Source: Paenibacillus sinopodophylli
GTDB lineage: Bacteria > Bacillota > Bacilli > Paenibacillales > Paenibacillaceae
Length of the DNA stretch: 64,000 bases
Assembly (NCBI RefSeq): GCF_005930355.1
Contig: NZ_VDBO01000001.1
Span: forward strand, 1,275,339 to 1,339,338
Direction of reading: 5' to 3'
Positions 1-6,984 of this stretch are shown piece after piece. Under the pieces are notes generated by a model, which saw nothing but the letters and a program-made list of their open reading frames with translations, was not told the DNA's origin and ran no database searches. The first letter of the stretch is position 1. Every line of letters starts with the position of its first letter. A program made the position numbers and the translations under genes.

Positions 1-2
1 AG

Positions 3-467
3 CTAACCACGCTTATTATCCCCTTTCTCTTTAAGCTGCGTCAGAAACCCGCTTAACCAACCAGGCAGCGGAACGCCGAACGTCCCTAGGTTCTCTACAA
101 CGCTCAATCCCTCGCGACCTGCATAAAAGTAAATAGCTGCTGTTCTGAAAATCGGAGCGCCGGGCTGCACCCAATCGTCCAATAGAGCAGCGAGACCGAT
201 AACAAACAAAACCGTAATCTTACGGATACCGCCCCAAAACATAATGTCGCTATTTACGTTTTTATTTTTGATTGCGCCGAGTACGCCAGAAATATAATCA
301 GCCACCATAAGCACTAGGATGACTTGTAGGGCTTTGTCCCACCCGCCTAACCATTCAGATATGACAAGACCAACAGCCGCTACAGTGCCGCCCAAGAAAG
401 CCTCCTTGCCAGTTGCTGCTGTTGCTGCTGTGTAAATGGTTGATACGTAGTCTTTCGCTTGGTTCAT
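3..467 (-). CDS. phage holin (phi29/Cph1-type, holin_4 family)
   Basis: A 154-residue membrane protein that would form the inner-membrane lesion releasing the endolysin. Hydrophobic stretches lie near residues 25-45, 47-65 and 82-97, with a positively charged tail ending in KEKGDNKRG, the usual layout of Firmicute phage holins of the phage_holin_4 family. It is the last gene of the prophage 1 late operon inside the window; an amidase or other endolysin is expected just left of base 1, as in prophage 2 where holin and amidase overlap. A terminator (500-523) separates it from the tail genes. The holin at 51577-52065 has the same role but is only distantly similar. Confidence 0.85.
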   Translation of the reverse strand: MNQAKDYVSTIYTAATAATGKEAFLGGTVAAVGLVISEWLGGWDKALQVILVLMVADYISGVLGAIKNKNVNSDIMFWGGIRKITVLFVIGLAALLDDWVQPGAPIFRTAAIYFYAGREGLSVVENLGTFGVPLPGWLSGFLTQLKEKGDNKRG

Positions 468-499
468 ATGGGATAAACCCCTCTCTTTGTATGGGCATG

Positions 500-523
500 A
501 AAAAAGCCCCGCCGAAGCGGAGC
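500..523 (-). terminator. intrinsic terminator with UUCG loop
   Basis: On the minus strand an 8-bp GC-rich stem closes on a TTCG tetraloop and is followed by a run of T. It sits between the last tail-fibre accessory gene and the holin. A near-identical hairpin occupies the same position in prophage 2 (52083-52109). Confidence 0.85.
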
Positions 524-530
524 TGATGTA

Positions 531-674
531 TTAAACCTCAAGCGGTTTGCCGTCTGTGCCAAATCCAAGTGCAAGCAAATCAGCTTCAACAGCATCGCGG
601 ATGCTTGCAGGAACTTGAGCAAATGTGCGGCGACCAGCAATAATGAGTGTTACTGTAACGGTAACGAGTGGCAT
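531..674 (-). CDS. CD1375-like small phage protein
   Basis: A 47-residue protein. The start at 674 is chosen because a strong GGAGGTGA site precedes it; an upstream in-frame start at 734 would add a hydrophobic stretch without its own good site. The core GRRTFAQVPASIRDAV matches the small phage proteins annotated as the CD1375 family, found next to tail-fibre genes in clostridial and bacillar phages; their function is unknown. A second copy of the same family lies directly upstream (731-874), so this is a tandem pair. Confidence 0.7.
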   Translation of the reverse strand: MPLVTVTVTLIIAGRRTFAQVPASIRDAVEADLLALGFGTDGKPLEV

Positions 675-730
675 GATATCACCTCCTCTCCTTAACACGA
701 TGAACGTCAGCCATAACAAAAAACGCAGCA

Positions 731-874
731 TCATGCTTCCCCCTTGGGCTGCTGATCTGCGTTTAAATTACTTTGCACCGCTTCTCGTAAATGTTCGGGA
801 ACGTCTTCTATCGTGCGCCGTCCAGATTGGATTAATTGGACGGTCAAGGCTGCCATACGTATATCTAGTGTCAA
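731..874 (-). CDS. CD1375-like small phage protein, TTG start
   Basis: A 47-residue ORF starting with TTG at 874, with an AGGAGGTGA site seven bases upstream. The start overlaps the TGA of the preceding gene, which suggests translational coupling. The core SGRRTIEDVPEHLREAV aligns with GRRTFAQVPASIRDAV of the neighbour at 531-674, so the two are diverged tandem duplicates. It is read in a different frame from the overlapping ORFs and is easily missed because of the TTG start and small size. Confidence 0.7.
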   Translation of the reverse strand: MTLDIRMAALTVQLIQSGRRTIEDVPEHLREAVQSNLNADQQPKGEA

Positions 875-1254
875 GACTGCTCACCTCCTGCAGCTTGTAG
901 ATCGAGAACCATAAGATATACATCAAATAGAGCATCCATCGTATCCAAATTTGTTTGTTCACTTAATGCAAGCTTCGCTTCAAGTTGCTCGATTCGCAAT
1001 TGCTCTGGTGTCTTTGGTGTTTCGGGCTCGATTGGCGTAACGACCTCGATATCCGCTGAAAGAAACTGTCCCACTTCATCGACCGCAATGACAACCTCTC
1101 CACCATTAACATGAGAAAACCATATCGCAGCAGCCATTTCTTCGTCATCTACGATGCAGCTTGCGGAATTTTCGGGAAGCTCCACAAAATCAACAGCGTT
1201 CATAGCACCGCCTAGCATAATCCCCGTCGAAACTTCGTATTCAATCAACAACAT
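871..1254 (-). CDS. XkdW-like tail fibre accessory protein
   Basis: A 127-residue protein with an AAAGGAGGG site ahead of the ATG at 1254. The N-terminal part is acidic and probably beta-rich. The C-terminal third starts with a proline-rich linker (EPETPKTPEQL) and continues as a probable coiled coil (LRIEQLEAKLALSEQ). The same linker plus coiled coil ends the protein at 52230-52559 in prophage 2, in the same position after the tail fibre. By position it corresponds to XkdW of PBSX, a short protein of unknown role beside the fibre gene; a fibre-assembly role is inference. Confidence 0.65.
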   Translation of the reverse strand: MLLIEYEVSTGIMLGGAMNAVDFVELPENSASCIVDDEEMAAAIWFSHVNGGEVVIAVDEVGQFLSADIEVVTPIEPETPKTPEQLRIEQLEAKLALSEQTNLDTMDALFDVYLMVLDLQAAGGEQS

Positions 1255-1268
1255 GCAATAACCCTCCT

Positions 1269-2579
1269 TTAATCCGTGCCTGTGATTGACGTATTAGGGT
1301 TGTCATAAACCTCTGTACCACACAGTGTTATGTTTCTGAGGTACATAGCTCCCGAAGAATATACATTGATGTAAATGTACGAGTTTTCTGCAATGTAACC
1401 TAAATCTACATTAAATGCCGCATAGGTCACCGTGTTAGAGCTAATCTGAGTGGCTACAGGGTTGCTCCCTGAGACGAATTCAGCGGAAGCAGTAACGCCG
1501 CTCGTTGAAGAATGATATTCACCTTTCAACCTGTAACGACCAGGTTTATTAACCTGTATTCTCTTCATCTGACCCGTCCCTGCTCGCTCTGTAGGAAGGG
1601 ATAGCAAAACGTTATCACTCGGCGTGACATACGATTTATGGAGCGGAGTCCATGTTGTCCAGACACTTGCGTACATCCTTCGCGTCCAAACTCTGTTAGT
1701 TGATGTATCATAAGCTGTTTGAGCTATATACCCCGCAGAGACTGGGTAGGTAATAACTTGATAATATATTCCCGTCCCTACTATAGGAGCGTTAGTGCCG
1801 CCCACTTGGTGATAGACACCATCTACGATCAATGTGTTCACATCAACAACTGGGGAGATGTTAATCATCTCTTTACTAATTTGCGTCCAAGCTGTCCATG
1901 TGCCATTAATATTACGTCTTGTCCATATTCGATTAGCAGCGAAGTCATAAGCGGTCTGCGCCACGTATGTCGTATCGAATTGATACGTTGTAACATCGAT
2001 ATAAACGCGCCCGTAAGTGGTTGGCGGCATGTTGATGCTGTTGCTACTTACGTCGTATTTGCCATTCGTGATTAACGTGTTCGGATTCGTATTAGTCGTC
2101 ACTGTAGTTGTATTAGTTGCAGTCGTCACCGTATCCAGCCTCGCTATATCGTCCGCAGCAGCCGGTGCCGCTACCTTTGCCCTTCCTGCTGCGTCACGTT
2201 GCATGAGACGGTTGGCAGTAGCTGTACTAACTGCGCCGTGAATCCCCGTTGTAGCTGCAAGGTGTAAACTCGTTGCTTCCAGCGTGGTTGCAGGCGGTGT
2301 AAACCAAAATCCTTTACCTGTAATCGCTTTGATCATGTACGCCAGCTTGCTCCATAATCTTGTAGGCGTGTCGGATCCGGTCGCAGCCACAACGGTATCG
2401 TCAATTGTTCGTGTACCAATTACGGTGTCTGTTGCGCTGTTCGCTGTTCCTGCGCCGGCAGCCATACCGTCAAGCTTCGTTATTCTCGCGTCTAGTAAAT
2501 CCTCATTGCGGTTTTGATTTGCAACAGTGGCATTATCGGACGCTTCAACCTTCCTAATGCCACTTGGCTTCGTTATCAT
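1269..2579 (-). CDS. tail fibre with pyocin-knob domains
   Basis: A 436-residue fibre, probably trimeric, forming the host-contacting part of the tail. Residues 1-150 carry a low-complexity shaft module that also occurs in the prophage 2 fibre (motifs SATDTVIGTRTIDD, LWSKLAYMIKAITGK, LMQRDAAGRAKVAAPA). Two pyocin-knob-like repeats follow around residues 165-240 and 245-315, each ending in a W-T-R-R segment and a WTTW or WTAW motif. The last 110 residues form a probable beta-sandwich tip. It starts one base after the stop of the xkdU-like gene, typical of a tightly packed tail operon. Confidence 0.85.
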   Translation of the reverse strand: MITKPSGIRKVEASDNATVANQNRNEDLLDARITKLDGMAAGAGTANSATDTVIGTRTIDDTVVAATGSDTPTRLWSKLAYMIKAITGKGFWFTPPATTLEATSLHLAATTGIHGAVSTATANRLMQRDAAGRAKVAAPAAADDIARLDTVTTATNTTTVTTNTNPNTLITNGKYDVSSNSINMPPTTYGRVYIDVTTYQFDTTYVAQTAYDFAANRIWTRRNINGTWTAWTQISKEMINISPVVDVNTLIVDGVYHQVGGTNAPIVGTGIYYQVITYPVSAGYIAQTAYDTSTNRVWTRRMYASVWTTWTPLHKSYVTPSDNVLLSLPTERAGTGQMKRIQVNKPGRYRLKGEYHSSTSGVTASAEFVSGSNPVATQISSNTVTYAAFNVDLGYIAENSYIYINVYSSGAMYLRNITLCGTEVYDNPNTSITGTD

Positions 2580-3548
2580 TTACGGTCCCTCCCACGTTTC
2601 TAATGCGCCCATTGTTAAGCCAGCTGATTCTATGGCACCAAAGGTGACTCCGTAGCCTGCGATCTCACCAAAGGTTGTATATGTGTACTCATACTGCACC
2701 GCGAGGTGTGCCGGCAGCGCTGCGCGTATTGCGGCTTCGAGATCCTCGATATTCGGCGGGATGCCCAATGATGATACAAATTTGATACCGATCGTGTAGT
2801 CAGGTAAATTTTCATACGAAGTTGCAACAGAGCCTCGTTCGAGTTGTATTTTCTTTACATAATACAGGGTGTTATTTGCTTCAATCGCATGCAGTACCTC
2901 GACCGTTACCGCGCCTGTAGGTGCTGTAAAACGATGTGTGTTATTACCTGCAGTTGCAAGGCGATAATGTGCAGTATAGCCTGCAAAATACGTCCATCCC
3001 GTTACAACCGTAGTGATGACGACGTTACTTGCGTTTTTAAAACGTAGTCGCACGCCAAAACTGTAATTTGTCGCGCTACGATCGAATGTCAAAACGTAAT
3101 CGTTCTCTGCAGTTATGTTTATCGCCGCACCACTTATAACAACAGGTACCGTCGTAGCAGTTATTAGTCCGATATCCGCCGCGCTAGATAGGTTTGTTCC
3201 CCACTCCGTTACCTCGGCGTCTCCGTTTGAGTACGCTTGGGCAATTGCCTTGATCATCGCTTTCGTGACAGTCCCCGAACCTATCAGCTTGGATTTGATT
3301 ACGCTGCGGCGTTGATCATATGGTTTTAAAACGTCTGTCGTAATACCCAGCAGTTGTTCCCAACGCGCTAGCTCCCATGTTGCAGTTTCTATAAATCGTT
3401 GATTAAAAGAATCTCCAACTATACTTAATAACGCATCGAACTCTTCCCCTTCCGTCTGGGATATTAAACGAAAATCTTTAATTTCTTCATAGAAATCTGG
3501 AAGGTGATCGATAAGCTTAAGACCCATAGGGCTTGTGATATCATCCAC
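2580..3548 (-). CDS. xkdU: baseplate protein XkdU-like, with an inserted domain
   Basis: A baseplate wedge protein of the YmfQ/XkdU family, which links baseplate to fibre in contractile tails. Residues 1-95 carry the family start (KLIDHLPDFYEEIKDF, FIETATWELARWEQLLG, YDQRRSVIKSKLIGSGT). The family end appears from about residue 245 (IGIKFVSSLGIPPNIEDLEAAIRAALPAH). Between them lies an extra block of about 130 residues rich in T, V and aromatic residues and ending KKIQLERGSVATSYENLP, typical of phage carbohydrate-binding-like beta-sandwiches. XkdU itself is near 190 residues, so this is a domain insertion. It overlaps xkdT by 8 bp. Confidence 0.85.
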   Translation of the reverse strand: MDDITSPMGLKLIDHLPDFYEEIKDFRLISQTEGEEFDALLSIVGDSFNQRFIETATWELARWEQLLGITTDVLKPYDQRRSVIKSKLIGSGTVTKAMIKAIAQAYSNGDAEVTEWGTNLSSAADIGLITATTVPVVISGAAINITAENDYVLTFDRSATNYSFGVRLRFKNASNVVITTVVTGWTYFAGYTAHYRLATAGNNTHRFTAPTGAVTVEVLHAIEANNTLYYVKKIQLERGSVATSYENLPDYTIGIKFVSSLGIPPNIEDLEAAIRAALPAHLAVQYEYTYTTFGEIAGYGVTFGAIESAGLTMGALETWEGP

Positions 3549-4605
3549 TCAAGGTCACCGTCCCGCCGATCGCCACTTGTCCCAGTGCAATAGCTATGTT
3601 AGTCGTGCCGCCGTTAACACGTAATACGGAGAAGTCCAGTACTCCCGGCGTGTCTAGCAGCAGAGAGCCGATGCGAGCATACTTTGGCGAAGGGTCAGAA
3701 GCGAATGCAATGCTCCTCAAATACGCTTTCAAAGAATCTGAAAATACTGCATTAATCTCAGCAATGGTAGCAGATCCGGACAACACTACAGTCGCGCTAA
3801 CGGATATTGCCACCCCTGTAGCAGAAATAACTGTTACATGTGCTCCGATAGGAGCTACACCTTCGCCCGTGCTGCTAGGTATCGGGCTGATGAAATCCTG
3901 AACATTACTTACAAGCAAGCCACTCGCTGGAAGCCCTTCGCTATTCACGATGACCACCTTAACCGTTCCAGCTCCGCTCCATAACGGCTGCACCTGTACA
4001 TTTCCCACGCCCTCGACAGACAATGCCCATGCTTCATAGTCTGCGATATTTCCGCTCAATCCCGGGCTCTGTACTTGAGAGTAGAACCGTGATCTTAAAG
4101 CACCGTCGCTCTCAACGTCTTCCCCCGGGATGAGAACATCAAGTAGATTCGCCGAGACTAGACCAGCAACAAAGGTTATCGGCAGCAATGTTCCAAAACT
4201 CTGATTACCGACTATTCCCGTAGATTCACAAGTCAGAACGAATACCCCTAGTGATATTTTGCTAGTTACGATATATGTGAGATCATCAATACCGAAACGG
4301 CTGTTAAGAGGAACGTCCATTAACGAGTCGCTGGCATTCCGGAATTCTCCACGTCTGAGCGCATATGTTGCTGGTTCTCTATCAATTCCAAACTCGCTTG
4401 TCTTGCGAGATAGATATTCATCAGTTGCCGTATCTGCAAAAGACAAATTGCTGTTTAAATTCAGCTCAATGTACATCTGGGCGAGCTCCGCAGCTGCAGG
4501 AGCACACGCGTCGTATATAATACTACCTTCGCGTTTGTCGATATTATTTGGCACGCGCTCTAGCATTCGGCCTAACAAAAATTCATACGTATAACTCTCA
4601 TACAA
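3541..4605 (-). CDS. xkdT: baseplate J family protein
   Basis: A 354-residue baseplate wedge protein of the gpJ/XkdT family. Family features are the N-terminal LLGRMLERVPNNIDKREGSIIYDACAPAA region, the central VEGVGNVQVQPLW segment and the GTVKVVIVNSEGLPAS core strand. The length is normal for the family. It sits between xkdS and xkdU homologues, in the same order as in PBSX and P2-like phages, which supports a contractile tail. Its stop codon is within the start region of xkdU. Confidence 0.93.
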   Translation of the reverse strand: MYESYTYEFLLGRMLERVPNNIDKREGSIIYDACAPAAAELAQMYIELNLNSNLSFADTATDEYLSRKTSEFGIDREPATYALRRGEFRNASDSLMDVPLNSRFGIDDLTYIVTSKISLGVFVLTCESTGIVGNQSFGTLLPITFVAGLVSANLLDVLIPGEDVESDGALRSRFYSQVQSPGLSGNIADYEAWALSVEGVGNVQVQPLWSGAGTVKVVIVNSEGLPASGLLVSNVQDFISPIPSSTGEGVAPIGAHVTVISATGVAISVSATVVLSGSATIAEINAVFSDSLKAYLRSIAFASDPSPKYARIGSLLLDTPGVLDFSVLRVNGGTTNIAIALGQVAIGGTVTLSG

Positions 4606-5004
4606 CTAGCTCACCTCCTGCGTAACTTCAAAGCTGCCAAATGAGCTGACAACATTAAAAACCACCAGCATGTTGTCCTCTGCGGTGCTGATTCTAACAC
4701 CTTCAACGGTTTGTATGCGGTCGTCTTGCGTTAACCCCTCAGTTATAAGGCGCGTCACTTCGGATTGCACATACTGCGGGCTACGACCTAATAAACGGGT
4801 TAATTCGTGCCCGTAGTCAAACGAGTAGATATCATGCTCATAGCGAGGTGATTGTAATATCTTATAGACTGCTTGTTTGACTGCTTCTAAGCCGTCCACA
4901 ACGCCTATCACGCGACCGTTTTCCAAGTCTAACCTGTAAGTCGTTGAAGGTTGCTGATCAAAATCTATGGGCGTATTCGCGAGCTCTCCGCCTGTCGGAA
5001 TCAT
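4606..5004 (-). CDS. xkdS: DUF2634 baseplate protein XkdS
   Basis: A 132-residue protein of the gpW/gp25-like DUF2634 family, the sheath-initiating part of the baseplate. Family signatures are TYRLDLENGRVIGVVDGLEAVKQAVYKIL, the SFDYGHEL segment and the LITEGLTQDDRIQTVEGV region. It overlaps xkdR by 4 bp (ATGA) and ends immediately before xkdT starts, so translation is probably coupled. Confidence 0.9.
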   Translation of the reverse strand: MIPTGGELANTPIDFDQQPSTTYRLDLENGRVIGVVDGLEAVKQAVYKILQSPRYEHDIYSFDYGHELTRLLGRSPQYVQSEVTRLITEGLTQDDRIQTVEGVRISTAEDNMLVVFNVVSSFGSFEVTQEVS

Positions 5005-5300
5005 GAGTCCACCATCCTATTAATCACGATGTATTGTTGCCCGCCCTGCACTCGCGCAAGCAGGACCTTATCTCCCGGCTGTAGACCTGGACGGATGACG
5101 TATTCAACCCCGCCGATTTCAGTCTTCAGCTCCTCCGTAGCAGCTGTTGTAATCAGGAATTCAGAGGGTAATGTTAATCGCTGGTCTATTCTTACGCTTA
5201 ACGGGCTCACAGTCGCAATCTCTCCAAATAAAAAATGCACAGGACGACTTGCATCCAATGCATCGAGGGCGGCTCTTTTTATCGTGTCTACTAACGTCAC
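5001..5300 (-). CDS. xkdR: DUF2577 baseplate protein XkdR
   Basis: A 99-residue protein matching the DUF2577/XkdR family by order and by sequence: VSPLSVRIDQRLTLPSEFLI in the middle and PGDKVLLARVQGGQQYIVINR near the C terminus, an OB-fold-like pattern also seen in gpV-type spike proteins. It probably contributes to the baseplate hub. It follows xkdQ directly. Confidence 0.88.
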   Translation of the reverse strand: MTLVDTIKRAALDALDASRPVHFLFGEIATVSPLSVRIDQRLTLPSEFLITTAATEELKTEIGGVEYVIRPGLQPGDKVLLARVQGGQQYIVINRMVDS

Positions 5301-6263
5301 CTAAACCACCTTCAATTCAAGAGTCATGGTATGTTCGCCTGATCCGTCATAATCATGTGTGCATTCATCAATCAAAAATAGCTGATTGATATCGCGCTCA
5401 ATTATCACGAGACGAATGTAATTGCCTGCACGTAAACGGAAATCCCCAACGGCATCAACCTTCAGTGATTTTGTTTCTCTGTTTTTGATTGTCGACAATG
5501 AGCTAAGCAACTCCTTTATCTGAGCCTCATTCATTCCCTCGTCAACACTTTGATAAAGCTGAAGCTTCCCCCACTTCGCGATGTTATTGCTGTCTTTAGC
5601 AAGATAGATTTCGCGCGTTCCTGCTTTTTCATTATCCTTATACAACTTGATTACGTTATATGTGTCTGAATCAATAGACTGTTTATGGCTATACGATGTC
5701 AACAAGCTACCGGCACCAATGTAGAAATCTACGAGCATGGTTTCGATATCCCTTATGACAAGCTCTCCGAAATCATCAAAAAACATGTAATTACGACCCG
5801 TAATATTTAGCGTTAAGGTGAGCGCCTTCCAGATGATGTCCATTAGGCTCTGATCATCAGCAAGCAACTTAGGGATGATGTACTCCGTATTTTGTAATTG
5901 CCCTGTTTTGAGCTCGAAGTCCTTTGCTATCCTCTTGATTACATCAGTAGCGGTCACGTTCACTAAAACATAACTGTCTTTATTCATTAAATATCTGGTT
6001 TGGTCGTAACAAGTAATTGTATACTCTTCGTCCGAACCTCCGTCACAACTGAAAACATAGCCGAGAAAAATCTTAACTCCGTTAACTACGCATCTGACAA
6101 TATCCCCGTTATTAACTTCGAACTTCGACACAGCAGACCTTAAATATTTAAACTCCAGTTTTGAAGATTTACCAATACGATAAGTTGACCACGAAAAAGT
6201 GGTTACGATACTTTCTATATCCCACACGTTTCCATTCTTATTATCGAGCTGCAATTCAAGCAC
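5301..6263 (-). CDS. xkdQ: XkdQ/YqbQ baseplate hub protein
   Basis: A 320-residue hub protein of the gpD-like XkdQ family. Visible family parts are a first beta barrel with FSWSTYRIGKSSKLEF, the second barrel with ITCYDQTRYLMNKDSY, and the RAGNYIRLVIIERDINQLFLID segment near the C terminus. It would cap the tail tube together with the spike. It overlaps xkdP by 8 bp and is followed by xkdR. Confidence 0.9.
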   Translation of the reverse strand: MLELQLDNKNGNVWDIESIVTTFSWSTYRIGKSSKLEFKYLRSAVSKFEVNNGDIVRCVVNGVKIFLGYVFSCDGGSDEEYTITCYDQTRYLMNKDSYVLVNVTATDVIKRIAKDFELKTGQLQNTEYIIPKLLADDQSLMDIIWKALTLTLNITGRNYMFFDDFGELVIRDIETMLVDFYIGAGSLLTSYSHKQSIDSDTYNVIKLYKDNEKAGTREIYLAKDSNNIAKWGKLQLYQSVDEGMNEAQIKELLSSLSTIKNRETKSLKVDAVGDFRLRAGNYIRLVIIERDINQLFLIDECTHDYDGSGEHTMTLELKVV

Positions 6264-6984
6264 TTGATGCTGCCCCCTTCACTGTCGGCAATTGTAATAC
6301 CGTGCCGATAGACAAACTCTTCAGTTTGGCATCAGGAATCTTGTTCAGCGTTTGTATCTCCTTCCAGCGAGCTCCATCTCCAAGTTGCGTTTTAGCCACT
6401 TTCCAGAGACTGTCACCCGATCGTAAGGTGTATGTCTTTGGAGTTTGTTTTTCATTAGGTCGTTCTTTCCCGTTGTCTACCAGAGTCGCCACCTTTGTTG
6501 CTTCGGCAGTAACAACCTTATATTTCTTCGGTCCGTAAAAAATATATTGTTTCAGCTTAATTGAATACTCAATGTCGCCGCCACCACCAGCGACCTCACT
6601 CCAATCAAACGACTCGATTGATGCAGCCATGTTAATTCCAAAGCTGCCCCCATTAAAGATAAAGCGGATCGGGCGTCTAGTCACCATCCACTTTTCGATA
6701 TATTCAACGTATGCCTTTGGCTCGAGCTGCGTATCCGCTGAAACGAACGGGTCAGCAGTCACGGCGCCCACTTTGTAAGCGCGAGCGGACAAGGAAGGGA
6801 AGAAGCCGCTAAACGACACTTCGGATAGTTTCCTGCCCAGAAGCGTGCTCACCTCGCCCAGCCCTATAACGTCAAACGTTTTGCTATTTGTTCCGTCTGC
6901 TATTTCTATTTTCCCCGGGTTAACAGGCAGTTGAAATTCGTCTTCTTTATTGTTGTAGCTTAGCCAAATCTCATATTTGATCAT
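6256..6984 (-). CDS. xkdP: LysM-containing baseplate protein XkdP
   Basis: A 242-residue protein. The N-terminal 150 residues form the tail-protein domain (FQLPVNPGKIEI near residue 20). A single LysM domain occupies about residues 183-235, starting YTLRSGDSLWKVAKTQLGDG and ending IGTVLQLPT; it binds peptidoglycan and probably anchors the baseplate centre. The layout and length match XkdP. The 4-bp overlap with the tape-measure gene is an ATGA. Confidence 0.92.
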   Translation of the reverse strand: MIKYEIWLSYNNKEDEFQLPVNPGKIEIADGTNSKTFDVIGLGEVSTLLGRKLSEVSFSGFFPSLSARAYKVGAVTADPFVSADTQLEPKAYVEYIEKWMVTRRPIRFIFNGGSFGINMAASIESFDWSEVAGGGGDIEYSIKLKQYIFYGPKKYKVVTAEATKVATLVDNGKERPNEKQTPKTYTLRSGDSLWKVAKTQLGDGARWKEIQTLNKIPDAKLKSLSIGTVLQLPTVKGAASSA

